In this document: one piece after another, positions 25,893-34,119 of the stretch | Numbering within the stretch: the stretch's first letter is position 1 | Layout of the letters: every line of letters begins with the position of its first letter | Assembly: GCA_017454945.1 (NCBI GenBank) | Contig: JAFTCA010000103.1 | Span: forward strand, 1 to 42,177 | Direction of reading: 5' to 3' | Length of the DNA stretch: 42,177 bases | Source of the DNA: Bacteroidales bacterium | GTDB taxonomy: Bacteria; Bacteroidota; Bacteroidia; Bacteroidales; WCHB1-69 | Made by a program: the position numbers and the translations under genes | The notes under the pieces: model-generated | Databases searched by the model: none | Told to the model about the DNA's origin: nothing | What the model saw: the letters and a program-made list of their open reading frames with translations, nothing else

Positions 25893-26888
25893 ATGGAACA
25901 GACCCTATTATTAACGCTTTCGCTATTGCCCTTGTTGCTTTTTGTGGTGGTTGTCATCTGGATGGATGCCTTCTCCCTGACCAACTGGCGTCGGCTGACA
26001 TTTTGCCTTTGTGCGGGGGTGTTGTGCTTCCTGCTCATGCATTTGCTGGGGCATTGGCTGCCCGAGAAGGCTTTTAAACCCTATGTGATGGCCGTCTTGT
26101 CAGAGTTTCTCAAAGGCTTGCCATTACTCTATCTGGTTCAGCGAAGGAAGATTGTCATGTTGGGAGATGCCACCATCTACGGTTCTGCTGTAGGCGCTGG
26201 TTTTGGCATAGGCGAGAATATCCATATTGTGTTGGGTGAGACTATGGGACCTGGTATGGCGGTGTTGTATGGTTTTGAGGCGGCGGTGATGCATATCGGT
26301 TGCAGTTCGTTGCTGGCATCGGGACTGATAATGGCCAAGCAGGAGACTTCCTCAAGGTCGTACACTGTTCGCAATCTCTCTGTAATCTTGGTCTTTATGG
26401 CTGTCTGCATCGTGCATATCGTTCATGAGAAGGCGCCTATTAATCCTGTGTTGCTGACTTCCATTCTGGTAGTTTATTTCGTCTTGAGCAAGCGGCACAT
26501 GTTCAAGAAAAACGAACAGAGTGTGCATCAGTGGATTGACCAGTGTTTGAACAACGATGTGGCGCTGTTGGCGTCCATCAAGCGCGGCGAGTTGTCGCAA
26601 ACCAAGGCGGGTCAGTACTTGTTGTCGATCAGAGAGGCCTTTGACAAAGAGACATTTTTTGATATATGTTGCTATATATCAGAATATTTGGAGCTTTCCA
26701 TTTTGGCCAAAAGCAACTTGATACTCAAGGAGGCTGGTTTTCCCATCAGGCGCAGTGCCGATACCAAAGCGCGTATCAATGAGCTGCGTATGCTGAGAAA
26801 ACGGATAGGGAAGAGTGGAGTGCAGGCCATCAATCCCATTGTCCACATTGACGACGTGGACCATTGGGTGGTGGAAGCGGTGGTGTAG
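25893..26888 (+). CDS. PrsW-like intramembrane protease family protein
   Basis: A 331-residue integral membrane protein with seven or eight hydrophobic helices in the first 195 residues and a soluble, helical C-terminal part (about 196-331). It resembles PrsW, which in Bacillus cuts an anti-sigma factor: SEFLKG (70-75) corresponds to the EExxK motif with the first Glu lost, GAGFGIGENIH (101-111) gives E108 and H111, and AVMHIGCSSL (131-140) gives H134. If active it could cut membrane anti-sigma factors such as the one at 23674, which is only a guess. It lies just upstream of the partner-switching genes, separated by a repeat. Confidence 0.72.
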   Translation: MEQTLLLTLSLLPLLLFVVVVIWMDAFSLTNWRRLTFCLCAGVLCFLLMHLLGHWLPEKAFKPYVMAVLSEFLKGLPLLYLVQRRKIVMLGDATIYGSAVGAGFGIGENIHIVLGETMGPGMAVLYGFEAAVMHIGCSSLLASGLIMAKQETSSRSYTVRNLSVILVFMAVCIVHIVHEKAPINPVLLTSILVVYFVLSKRHMFKKNEQSVHQWIDQCLNNDVALLASIKRGELSQTKAGQYLLSIREAFDKETFFDICCYISEYLELSILAKSNLILKEAGFPIRRSADTKARINELRMLRKRIGKSGVQAINPIVHIDDVDHWVVEAVV

Positions 26889-27118
26889 AGAATTTAGAAT
26901 TCAGAATTCAAAATTCAAAATTCAAAGAACAAAGAACAAATTCAATTTATAATTTATAATTTACAATTTACAATTAATAGAACTTTATAACACAATAACA
27001 CTCAACTACTTAGTTTCTTAACTTCTTAACTTCTTAACTTCTTAACTCCTTAACTCCTTAACTCCTTCTCACTACTCACTATTCACTTCTCACTTAATAT
27101 TTCATAATTTCATATCTC
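26889..27118 (+). repeat. AT-rich dispersed intergenic repeat, copy B
   Basis: A 230-bp low-complexity stretch that fills the gap between two plus-strand genes. In order it has attcaaaattcaaagaacaa, agaacaaattcaatttataa, tttacaatttacaattaata, cacaataacactcaac, cttagtttcttaacttc with tandem ttaacttc/ttaactcc units (27018-27065), and ctcactactcactattcac. It matches copy A (1-192) in opposite orientation over about 150 bp and copy C (21138-21345) at its right end. It sits directly before the anti-sigma kinase gene and may hold that gene's leader. Confidence 0.75.
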
Positions 27119-27124
27119 ATAACC

Positions 27125-27541
27125 ATGTACGCAAAACGTTTTGAACCCATAGCTGGAAAGGGAGCGGAAATCATTGAATATCTGATGACTTCGCCGGATA
27201 TGCCTGATAGTCAGGAGCTACAATTCAAGATTCGCCTTGCCATCGAGGAGATTGTCGAGAATATTGTCAGGTACGCCTATGAGAACGGTTCCGGTTATTT
27301 GGAGGCATCCACCGAAATGTGCGACGGCTATATTCGCATTTCGTTCGCTGATGCGGGCAAGCCGTTCAACCCGCTCGAAAAGGAAGATCCCGACATTACT
27401 TTGTCGGCTGAGGACCGTTCGGTTGGAGGATTGGGTATTTTTCTTTGCAAACAGCTGATGGACAGTGTTGTATATGAATTTAAAGAGGGGCGGAATACGC
27501 TGACTTTAATAAAAAAGATTAATTCTAAGGAAGATGAATAG
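27125..27541 (+). CDS. RsbW/SpoIIAB-like anti-sigma serine kinase (HATPase)
   Basis: A 138-residue single-domain GHKL ATPase of the anti-sigma kinase group. The N box is AIEEIVENIVRYAY, the G1-like box DAGKPFNPL and the G2 box SVGGLGIFLCKQLMD. In known partner-switching systems such a kinase binds a sigma factor or other target and phosphorylates a STAS protein. Overlaps the phosphatase gene by 8 bp. No partner sigma factor is adjacent, so its target is unknown. Confidence 0.9.
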   Translation: MYAKRFEPIAGKGAEIIEYLMTSPDMPDSQELQFKIRLAIEEIVENIVRYAYENGSGYLEASTEMCDGYIRISFADAGKPFNPLEKEDPDITLSAEDRSVGGLGIFLCKQLMDSVVYEFKEGRNTLTLIKKINSKEDE

Positions 27542-29435
27542 ATTATCCCGCTCTTTTTCGGCCCGACTGAGTGTAACGGTACTGGTGCTTACGTCCATTT
27601 TGTTTGTGGGGGCCATTACCACGGTGTCGTATTTTTCGCATAAGATTATTGCAGAGGAGGCCACCAAGAACGCATCGAATGTTCTTTCGGCGACGGCTTT
27701 GGATATTGACAGAACTCTGGAGAAGATAGAATCCTCGGTTGCTAATGTGCAATGGGTTGTGTATGAGCATCGTGATGATTCCACCTATTTGTATCACATT
27801 ACCCAAGAGGTGGTGGAGCAGAACACAGAGATTGTGGGTAATGCCATCGCTTTTATTCCACAATATTTCAGAGATCGTCACTTCTTCTCCCCCTATTCGT
27901 ACAAGGATTCGGCGGGGCACGTGAGTTCAAAGCAGTTGGGTAATGATGCCTATAACTATTTCGAAATGGAATGGTACACAGTGGCATACCAAAGTCGCAA
28001 ACCGCATTGGAGCAGTCCTTATTTTGACGAGGGTGGTGGCCAGCGTTTGATGACCACCTATTCCATTCCGTTGATGGATGAGCAAGGGGAAGTGTATGCC
28101 ATCCTCACGGCCGATATAGACCTGTATTGGCTCAACAGCAAAATCAATGCTTTGCGTCCCTACGTTAACTCACAGGCTCTTCTGTTGACGGGTGATGGTG
28201 GTTATGTATCGGGCACCCAAATGGAGCTGCAGCGTATTCAGAATATTTTTAAGGCATCCAAAGAATTGGATAATAAGCGATTGGGTGTTTTAGGAGAAAA
28301 GATGACCTCGGGTGATTTGGGGACGATGTCGATACGTAACGACCGCAATCTTGCATTTGCAGTGTATGGGCCGTTATCCAATGGATGGTCTGCCGCTATC
28401 ATCAGTCCGTATAAGGATGTGTTTGTTCATATTGGTCGTATGAATCTGATAATCATACTTGTATCGGTACTTGGGCTGCTGTTGATGTTTGTTTTGTGTT
28501 TCCATATCGTGCGCAAAGTGACACAACCCATCACCGAGTTCTCGGTGGCGGCGTTGAACATGGCCAAGGGTAATTTCCACACCCATGTGCCGGAAGTGAC
28601 CACACAAGACGAGATGCGCCAGTTGCACGATTCGTTTGAGTATATGCAGAAATCGTTGAACCTCTATATAAGCGAGCTGCGCGAAACTACTTCTACCAAA
28701 GAGCGTTATGAGAGCGAGTTGACGATTGCCCGCAATATTCAGATGCACATGGTGCCCACCGACTTTCCCGTCAGCGAGAATGTCTCGCTGTATGCTCTTC
28801 TGCAGCCGGCGCGTCAGGTGGGAGGCGATTTGTACGACTTTGTGATTAAGGGCGATGATGTCTATTTCGCTATCGGTGACGTGTCGGGCAAAGGTGTGCC
28901 AGCCGCTCTGTTTATGGCTGTAACGCGTTCTGCATTCCGCTTCCTTGGAGGCTTGCAACTAACGCTTTCGGAGCTGATGAAACGTATCAACAACAGCCTT
29001 TGTGACGGCAATACCATGAATATGTTCGTGACGCTCTTTGCCGGCCATATCAACCTGAAAACCGGTCAGATGTGGTACTGTAATGCGGGTCATAATCCGC
29101 TGGTGCTCATCCATGCCGACGGACGACCTGAGTATATGCGTGTAGCTTCCAACCTGGCGATGGGTGTCTTCAGCGGTTTTGAGTATCAGGAAGACGAAAT
29201 TACGTTGGAGAAGGGCAGTCGTTTGTTGCTTTACACCGACGGCGTGACCGAGGCCGAGAACATCGAGAAGGCACAATATGGAGAGGAGCGTTTGTTGGTT
29301 TTTGCCCAATCTGTTGCAGCCGGTGACACGAGCGAGCAGGTGGTTGACCATCTGATGGCTTCTGTCAAAGAGTTTACTGGCGATGCCGAACAAAATGACG
29401 ATATTACCATTATGACCATTTCAATTCCCAAATAA
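27534..29435 (+). CDS. Membrane sensor PP2C phosphatase (RsbU/SpoIIE type)
   Basis: A 633-residue signalling phosphatase. It has a transmembrane helix at about 12-32, a periplasmic Cache-like sensor domain (about 35-300, with MEWYTVAYQSRKPHWSSPYF and GEVYAILTADIDL), a second helix at about 303-325 and a HAMP domain (about 325-380). A C-terminal SpoIIE/PP2C domain (about 395-633) has QPARQVGGDLYDF, FAIGDVSGKGVPAALFMAVT, WYCNAGHNPLVL, LLLYTDGVTEAEN and QNDDITIMTI, with the metal-binding Asp residues kept. Probably dephosphorylates the downstream STAS protein when an extracytoplasmic ligand binds. Confidence 0.93.
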   Translation: MNRLSRSFSARLSVTVLVLTSILFVGAITTVSYFSHKIIAEEATKNASNVLSATALDIDRTLEKIESSVANVQWVVYEHRDDSTYLYHITQEVVEQNTEIVGNAIAFIPQYFRDRHFFSPYSYKDSAGHVSSKQLGNDAYNYFEMEWYTVAYQSRKPHWSSPYFDEGGGQRLMTTYSIPLMDEQGEVYAILTADIDLYWLNSKINALRPYVNSQALLLTGDGGYVSGTQMELQRIQNIFKASKELDNKRLGVLGEKMTSGDLGTMSIRNDRNLAFAVYGPLSNGWSAAIISPYKDVFVHIGRMNLIIILVSVLGLLLMFVLCFHIVRKVTQPITEFSVAALNMAKGNFHTHVPEVTTQDEMRQLHDSFEYMQKSLNLYISELRETTSTKERYESELTIARNIQMHMVPTDFPVSENVSLYALLQPARQVGGDLYDFVIKGDDVYFAIGDVSGKGVPAALFMAVTRSAFRFLGGLQLTLSELMKRINNSLCDGNTMNMFVTLFAGHINLKTGQMWYCNAGHNPLVLIHADGRPEYMRVASNLAMGVFSGFEYQEDEITLEKGSRLLLYTDGVTEAENIEKAQYGEERLLVFAQSVAAGDTSEQVVDHLMASVKEFTGDAEQNDDITIMTISIPK

Positions 29436-29465
29436 AAAACAACTAATTATTCAAAGATAAGCTTT

Positions 29466-29768
29466 ATGAATGTAACTATTAATCAAAAAGAAAACAATTA
29501 TCACGTGATTTTGGAAGGCCGTATTGACACGACCAATGCCGACCAGTTCCAACACGAGATTGAGCCTTTGATGACAGCCAAAGACGCTAACATCACGATA
29601 GACTGTGCAGCCATGGAATACACGTCGTCGCAGGGACTCCGTACTTTCCTCATGCTCCAGAAGAGTGTAATAGCCCATAACGGAAAACTGGAGTTAATCA
29701 ACATGCAGCCTCAGGTGAAAGAGATTTTCGATATTACCGGTTTTTCCAATATTATTACAATTAAATAA
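29466..29768 (+). CDS. STAS-domain anti-sigma factor antagonist
   Basis: A 100-residue single STAS domain like SpoIIAA/RsbV. VILEGRIDTTNADQFQHEI is the typical first half. The likely phosphorylation site is in YTSSQGLRTFLML, where the S-S-x-G-L pattern gives the conserved serine. It would be phosphorylated by the kinase at 27125 and dephosphorylated by the phosphatase at 27534. It follows the phosphatase by 30 bp. Confidence 0.93.
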   Translation: MNVTINQKENNYHVILEGRIDTTNADQFQHEIEPLMTAKDANITIDCAAMEYTSSQGLRTFLMLQKSVIAHNGKLELINMQPQVKEIFDITGFSNIITIK

Positions 29769-29823
29769 TTTATAATCATACGGTTACATAAATCCGTGTT
29801 GCCTGTTTGGAAAAGGGTGTTTT

Positions 29824-30708
29824 ATGCATTATATATTTATCATCAACGGCCGGCGCGATTATGCGCACATCACCGAAGACCTGAAGGCGCAGTTGGATGG
29901 GCTTAACTTCCAGTACACAATTTACGAGACCACGGGTGTGGGTGATGCGACACGCTACACGCGCATCTATTGCGATTTACATCGCGATGAGGAGGTGTGC
30001 TTTGTGGCGTGCGGTGGTTCGGGCACTACCAATGAGGTTGCGTCGGGCATTGTGGGCGAAACCAACAAATCGATGGCTGCATTGGCCTACGGAGCCACCA
30101 ACGACCTGCTGAAGTCGTTACCAGAGCGTAATTTCCTCAGTGTAAGGCAATTGCTTAAAGGCGAGGAGGTTGTGCTTGACATCTTGAAGGTCAACGACAA
30201 CTATGCCCTTAATGTGTGCAATTTCGGTTTCGACTCCATTGTGGCTTACGAGGCCAACTACCAGTCGGAGAAGGGCGTGGCGAATCCTTACCAGCGCGGC
30301 ATTCTGCTGGCGCTGTTGGGTGCGCGTTTCAACCGCATTAGGGTTGTGGCAGATGGCAAGCCGCTCAACAAGTGGATGTTGTTCAGTTGTATCTTGGCCA
30401 ATGGCCGATATGTGGGAGGGCAGTATCTTTGTGCGCCCAAAGCCGAACTGTCTGACGGACTGATTGATATTTGCCTGATACGCACCATGTCGCTGTTGTC
30501 CTTTATCAGGACGTACCCGTATTATCAGCGTGGAGAGCATGTGCAGCCGCGGTTTTCGAAGAAGATCTATTATGGCCAGGCGCGCCATGTGGAAGTGCAC
30601 TCGCGCAATATGATTTATATGGTGCTTGATGGGGAATTGTTACCAGGCAGTGATTTCACGATAGACATCATTCCCAAGGCGGTGCGGTTCAGGTTGCCCG
30701 CCGAATAA
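29824..30708 (+). CDS. Diacylglycerol/lipid kinase family protein (YegS/DgkB-like)
   Basis: A 294-residue protein of the DAGK catalytic family, which usually phosphorylates lipids such as diacylglycerol. The N-terminal nucleotide domain has the motif CGGSGTTNEVASG, where canonical GGDGT reads GGSGT (64-68). Further family features are LAYGATNDLLKSLPE, LNVCNFGFDSIVAYEANY, LANGRYVGGQYLCAPKAELS followed by DGLIDICLI, and a C-terminal MVLDGELLPGSDF. The Asp to Ser change in the nucleotide loop could lower or alter activity. It ends the partner-switching cluster and has a good terminator 7 bp after its stop. Confidence 0.86.
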   Translation: MHYIFIINGRRDYAHITEDLKAQLDGLNFQYTIYETTGVGDATRYTRIYCDLHRDEEVCFVACGGSGTTNEVASGIVGETNKSMAALAYGATNDLLKSLPERNFLSVRQLLKGEEVVLDILKVNDNYALNVCNFGFDSIVAYEANYQSEKGVANPYQRGILLALLGARFNRIRVVADGKPLNKWMLFSCILANGRYVGGQYLCAPKAELSDGLIDICLIRTMSLLSFIRTYPYYQRGEHVQPRFSKKIYYGQARHVEVHSRNMIYMVLDGELLPGSDFTIDIIPKAVRFRLPAE

Positions 30709-30715
30709 AAGAGTA

Positions 30716-30742
30716 ACGGCTGCCTCCGGATGAGGCAGCCGT
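30716..30742 (+). terminator. Rho-independent terminator after the lipid-kinase gene
   Basis: Perfect 11-bp stem ACGGCTGCCTC / GAGGCAGCCGT with a 5-nt loop, followed by TTATT. It separates the plus-strand cluster from the convergent VanX-like gene. Confidence 0.85.
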
Positions 30743-30768
30743 TTATTGTAAGTATTGTTCCGTTTTTA

Positions 30769-31563
30769 TTAGAGTTGTTTCACGGGGAAGGTGAAGTAGG
30801 TGTCGGGGTAGGGTTCCTCTTTCAGTGTGAAGTGCCACCATTCGGTATCGATGGGCTTGAAGCCGTGGCGTAACATGGCGCGGCGCAGGATAAGGCGGTT
30901 GTTGAACTGTTCGGGAGTCAGGCTGCTGTTGGTGTTCAGCGTGCCGCTGTCGGGGTTGCCGCCAAAGTCGGGATGGCTCTCGCAGCCAAACCAGTCGAAT
31001 GTGCCGCCCATGTCGAGTTCTTTTTCGATGTTCATGTCAAACAGGGTCAGGTCCACGGTTGAGCCGCGGGTGTGGCCGCTGCGCTCGCAGATATAGCCTT
31101 GCGGGAAGAGCACTTTCTTGTCGAGGTCGGGATAGAAGTAGGCTTTCATGAGCGTGTCGGTGGGGTCGGCGGCCCAGCGCACAAAGTGGTCAACGGCGCA
31201 TTGCGGGCGGTAGGCGTCGTATATTTTCAGACGGTAGCCCTGCTCTTTCAGCTCGTCGCTCACGGCTTTCAAGCTGTCGGCGGCGCGTCGCGTCATGAGT
31301 GCCGTTGGCTGCAGGTAGCCGTCGATGCGGGCGCCCACAAAGTTGTAGGTGCTGAAATAGCGTATTTCGAGGATAGCATCGGGGATGATGTCGGTAAGGT
31401 TGACAAAGTCGCTGCACTCGTCTGACAGGGCCACGGCTGTCGTGTCGGCGGCCGTTGTTTCGGGGTGGCAGGACGATGATTTTTGCGGAGCGAGGATGGT
31501 CAGGCATACAAGGCCTGTAAGTAGGAGTGCCGGCAGCAGCCAGCGAAGAGTTTTTTGGAACAT
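30769..31563 (-). CDS. D-Ala-D-Ala dipeptidase, VanX/DdpX family
   Basis: A 264-residue Zn dipeptidase of family M15D that cleaves D-alanyl-D-alanine. It has an N-terminal hydrophobic helix (about 7-25) acting as a signal or anchor. Zn ligands and catalytic residues: H164 and D171 in RSGHTRGSTVDLTLF, E241 and H244 in DTEWWHF, with R119 in YDAYRPQ. FDWFGCESHPDF also matches the family. In Gram-negative bacteria such enzymes usually recycle or use D-Ala-D-Ala from peptidoglycan; there are no vanH or vanA genes here, so resistance is not implied. Confidence 0.92.
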   Translation of the reverse strand: MFQKTLRWLLPALLLTGLVCLTILAPQKSSSCHPETTAADTTAVALSDECSDFVNLTDIIPDAILEIRYFSTYNFVGARIDGYLQPTALMTRRAADSLKAVSDELKEQGYRLKIYDAYRPQCAVDHFVRWAADPTDTLMKAYFYPDLDKKVLFPQGYICERSGHTRGSTVDLTLFDMNIEKELDMGGTFDWFGCESHPDFGGNPDSGTLNTNSSLTPEQFNNRLILRRAMLRHGFKPIDTEWWHFTLKEEPYPDTYFTFPVKQL

Positions 31564-31593
31564 CTTTATGTTTTTTAGTGTTTTATATTACAA

Positions 31594-32772
31594 TTATTTA
31601 CGCTTTGCACTCAATATTTTTCCGATATACATGTGGTGTATGCCGGCGGGGAAGTTGGCATAGCGTTTTTGCGGTATTTCGCCAAAGCCGGCCTGGTCGA
31701 ACTGGTCGCGGTAGATAATTTCACATTCATACACCTCGCTGGCTTCCAAATAGTAGGGTGCGCCGTGCTCGGTATAGGCCACGTGCAGTCCAAGGGCTTC
31801 CTCTTTATTGCCATCGCGGCCGCTGTGTGTGCCCATATATTCCAACACTTCCTTGTGTTTGTCATCGAAAGTCATGACGGTGAAGTATTTGTACTTCTCC
31901 ATAAATTCGAATGTATAGCGGGCAGGAGCCACATATACGGTGATGGTGTTCACCTCGTAGCCCCACACGTTGCCAAGTGCACCCCAGCCGATGGTCATGG
32001 CGTTATGGTTGTCTTTGTCGCCTACTGCCAGCAGCAGGCCTGCGCCTTTGAACCATGTGAACGGGTTGCCTTTAAAGTCGCTTGTGTAGTCAAACTCTGT
32101 AAATTCTGTTTTATTTTCTTGTTGATCAATATTTTGTGTTTTTTCGTCATTGTTGCCATAATAGTTGTACGACACGTTAGCGGGGCTCCATTTGTCCTTG
32201 GGCTGGTTGTCGCCGTTGGGGTAGCCGATGACGATGGTGTTGAGCGGGATGATGGTTTCGGGCAGGCGCAGGATTTCTGCTACTGCCTGGCAGCGCTCTT
32301 CAGAGGGGTAGGTGCCGGTCCACACGGCGCCGAGGCCCATGGCGTGGGCGGCCAGCAGTATGTTTTGGGTTGCGGCCGAGGCATCCTGAACCCAAAATTC
32401 GCGTCCTTTGCCTTCTATGGCTTTGTTCATGTCGCCGCAGACCACAATTGCCAGTGGTGCTTGGGCTGCCATTTTGGCGTAGGGGTTGGCTTGGGCCAGT
32501 GCTTTCAGCTGCTGCTTGTCGGTTACCACCACGAAATGCCACGGCTGCTTGTTCATTGCTGAGGGGGCGGCCATGCCGGCGCGGAGCAGCTTCTCCACTT
32601 TGGCTTCTTCAACGGGCTTGTTTTCGTAGCTGCGCACCGACACACGAGTGGTGATGTTGTTGAGCACAGCCTCTTCAGCGTCGTTGTGGGTCGTCGTGTT
32701 CTTTTTTCCGCAGGATAATAAAAGGAAGATGATTGATAAAATGCTTATTATGAAAAGATTGTGTTTTCTCAT
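31594..32772 (-). CDS. Lipoprotein fusion of nitroreductase and flavin-reductase-like domains
   Basis: A 392-residue protein with a lipobox (IIFLLLSC, Cys21) and two FMN-type domains. Residues about 35-200 are a nitroreductase (TTRVSVRSYENKPVEE, MAAPSAMNKQPWHFVVVT, LGAVWTGTYPSEER, IVIGYPNGDNQPKDKW). Residues about 225-392 resemble a flavin-reductase split barrel (FTWFKGAGLLLAVG, HNAMTIGWGALGNVWGYEVN, YTFEFMEKYKYFTVMTF, YECEIIYRDQF). The linker is Asn/Gln-rich. Both domains normally bind FMN, so it may pass electrons between two flavins outside the cytoplasm. The arrangement is unusual but the reading frame is intact. Confidence 0.85.
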   Translation of the reverse strand: MRKHNLFIISILSIIFLLLSCGKKNTTTHNDAEEAVLNNITTRVSVRSYENKPVEEAKVEKLLRAGMAAPSAMNKQPWHFVVVTDKQQLKALAQANPYAKMAAQAPLAIVVCGDMNKAIEGKGREFWVQDASAATQNILLAAHAMGLGAVWTGTYPSEERCQAVAEILRLPETIIPLNTIVIGYPNGDNQPKDKWSPANVSYNYYGNNDEKTQNIDQQENKTEFTEFDYTSDFKGNPFTWFKGAGLLLAVGDKDNHNAMTIGWGALGNVWGYEVNTITVYVAPARYTFEFMEKYKYFTVMTFDDKHKEVLEYMGTHSGRDGNKEEALGLHVAYTEHGAPYYLEASEVYECEIIYRDQFDQAGFGEIPQKRYANFPAGIHHMYIGKILSAKRK

Positions 32773-32804
32773 TGTGTTTTGTGATTACGAATTTCTAAGT
32801 TGTG

Positions 32805-32812
32805 CAAATATA
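32805..32812 (-). promoter_or_regulatory. Bacteroides-type -7 box for the nitroreductase fusion gene
   Basis: Minus-strand TATATTTG matches TAnnTTTG, 32 bp before the ATG at 32772. Confidence 0.5.
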
Positions 32813-32875
32813 ATTGGTTTTGTCAAAAAAATGATTTTGGAACAATATCATGTCAGATAGTGTATTCTGTGATGG

Positions 32876-33484
32876 TCACGGCTCATAATCGGACATCTCC
32901 TCTGCTGCCAGGGGAATATCGTTTTCATTTATATGTATATATGAAACGGCTTTGGGTGTTAAAGTTTTGAGGTAGTAGTCTTGCAGGCAGACCTCAACCT
33001 GTTGCATGGTTTGTTCAATGAGGGAGGCTTTTAGTTGGCATTCCCAAATGACCAGCACCTGCCAGCCGTTGTCTTGCAGCACTCTGTAATTTTGCTGGTC
33101 GCGTTCCTGGTTGCGCTGAATTTTTGTCACCCAAAACTCCCGATTGGACTGTGGAATTTTGCAACATTTGGAACTCTCAACTCTCAACTTTCCGTTCTCC
33201 GTTTGGGACGTATGCGATGCGTCTCTACTTTCAATTGAACATTGTAAATTATTGATTGTAAATTGAATTCTGTGTCCGTGCCAGAAGCAGCCGTTCACAA
33301 AGATGGCGGTGCGGTATTTGCGCATCACGATGTCGGGTTTGCCGGGCACGCCCTTCACACAGAGGCGGTAGCGGTAGCCGTGCCTCCACAGCCATTGCCG
33401 CACTTTCAGCTCAGGCTTGGTGCCCTGGCTGCGGATGTGCGACATGCAGCGGTGGCGTTGTTCGGGTGTGAGGCGGTCGGGCAT
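32876..33484 (-). CDS. vsr: Very short patch repair endonuclease Vsr with in-frame repeat insertion
   Basis: A 202-residue Vsr-type endonuclease, which nicks 5' of the T in T:G mismatches made by deamination of 5-methylcytosine. MPDRLTPEQRHRCMSHIRSQ is the family start; D51 (GKPDIV) and H69 (CFWHGH) match the catalytic Asp and His of the E. coli enzyme, and C149 (WEC) matches a Zn ligand. After H71 about 32-35 extra residues (about 73-107) interrupt the conserved core before NREFWVTKIQRNQERDQQNY resumes. They are encoded by AT-rich repeat DNA (33164-33268) in frame, which parts the Zn ligands H71 and the expected Cys. The protein may be impaired. Functionally it fits with the C5 methyltransferases of the island, although it is 3 kb away. 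Confidence 0.88.
   Translation of the reverse strand: MPDRLTPEQRHRCMSHIRSQGTKPELKVRQWLWRHGYRYRLCVKGVPGKPDIVMRKYRTAIFVNGCFWHGHRIQFTINNLQCSIESRDASHTSQTENGKLRVESSKCCKIPQSNREFWVTKIQRNQERDQQNYRVLQDNGWQVLVIWECQLKASLIEQTMQQVEVCLQDYYLKTLTPKAVSYIHINENDIPLAAEEMSDYEP
33164..33268. repeat. Repeat insertion inside vsr
   Basis: About 105 bp (35 codons) of typical intergenic repeat words in the vsr reading frame: aactctcaactctcaacttt, ccgttctcc (also present at 180-190), the palindrome GACGTAT-gcg-ATGCGTC (33207-33223) with flanking gtctctac, and attgtaaattattgattg with taaattgaatt. These words recur in copies A to C and beside the EamA stop. The boundaries are estimated by comparison with the usual Vsr protein core. 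Confidence 0.75.
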
Positions 33485-33515
33485 ATTCGATTATTTTGTC
33501 ACTATCGGCAAAGGG

Positions 33516-34109
33516 TTACTTGTCTAATGCCACAGCAGGCCAACCATAGTCTTGGAAGTATTTGGCATTGAGATTGTTTTGTTTTACATAATCGTGCAGT
33601 TGCTCTTTGTGGGCGGTTTCGCGGACAGAATCGCAGGAGTGAATGTTCTGGTAGATGTCGAAATAGTCGCCGAAGATACGTTTGGCGCTGGCCACGTTGC
33701 CTGCTCCATCCACGGTCTGTTCGAAGCTGGTCACCTTGTAGTGGTCGCCGTCTTTGGTCAGGGTCATCAGGCCTGCGTGATTGCCGCCGGAGACGCACTT
33801 CAGCGTGTCGCCCACCTGATTGTACCAGAACACCCAGAAGTCGCCCCACACTTTGGTTTGTTCTGATTCCTGTTTGTCGGTGGCCACTATCGTCAGTTCG
33901 GGGATGCACAGTTCGCCCTGTAGGTAGTGCGTGCCGACTTCCTTCACCAGGTAGTCGCTGATGGCGTTGTGCAAAGCCTGGTCCTCGCTGTTGATGGTGA
34001 GGCTTGTGCTGTCTTGAGTTTGGTTGTCGGTGTTGGGATGGTTGTTTTCTTTGTTGCCGCAGGCGGTCATCAGCGTAGCGGCTGCTAAAATTAAGAATAG
34101 CTTTTTCAT
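33516..34109 (-). CDS. Lipoprotein of unknown function (197 residues)
   Basis: Lipobox at ATLMTAC (Cys17) followed by an Asn/Asp/Thr-rich linker to about residue 40. The remainder is a compact domain with KVWGDFWVFWYNQVGDTLKC, GGNHAGLMTLTKDGDHYKV and AKRIFGDYFDIYQNIHS. The pattern resembles other Bacteroidota lipoproteins of unknown function. It starts 10 bp after the TSCPD gene stop and is probably co-transcribed. Confidence 0.82.
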   Translation of the reverse strand: MKKLFLILAAATLMTACGNKENNHPNTDNQTQDSTSLTINSEDQALHNAISDYLVKEVGTHYLQGELCIPELTIVATDKQESEQTKVWGDFWVFWYNQVGDTLKCVSGGNHAGLMTLTKDGDHYKVTSFEQTVDGAGNVASAKRIFGDYFDIYQNIHSCDSVRETAHKEQLHDYVKQNNLNAKYFQDYGWPAVALDK

Positions 34110-34119
34110 AGTTATCTGA

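Noticed and set aside
27018..27065. Tandem ttaacttc/ttaactcc units that look like a short repeat array or CRISPR
   Set aside because: The units are 8 bp and have no unique spacers; this is a simple-sequence part of the AT-rich repeat.
30769..31563. VanX-like gene as evidence of glycopeptide resistance
   Set aside because: No vanH- or vanA-like ligase gene is present; lone VanX/DdpX-type enzymes occur in Gram-negative bacteria for D-Ala-D-Ala use.
31633..32562. A 309-codon plus-strand open frame opposite the nitroreductase fusion
   Set aside because: It mirrors a well-supported minus-strand gene; the translation is typical of the antisense of a GC-rich gene and resembles no family.
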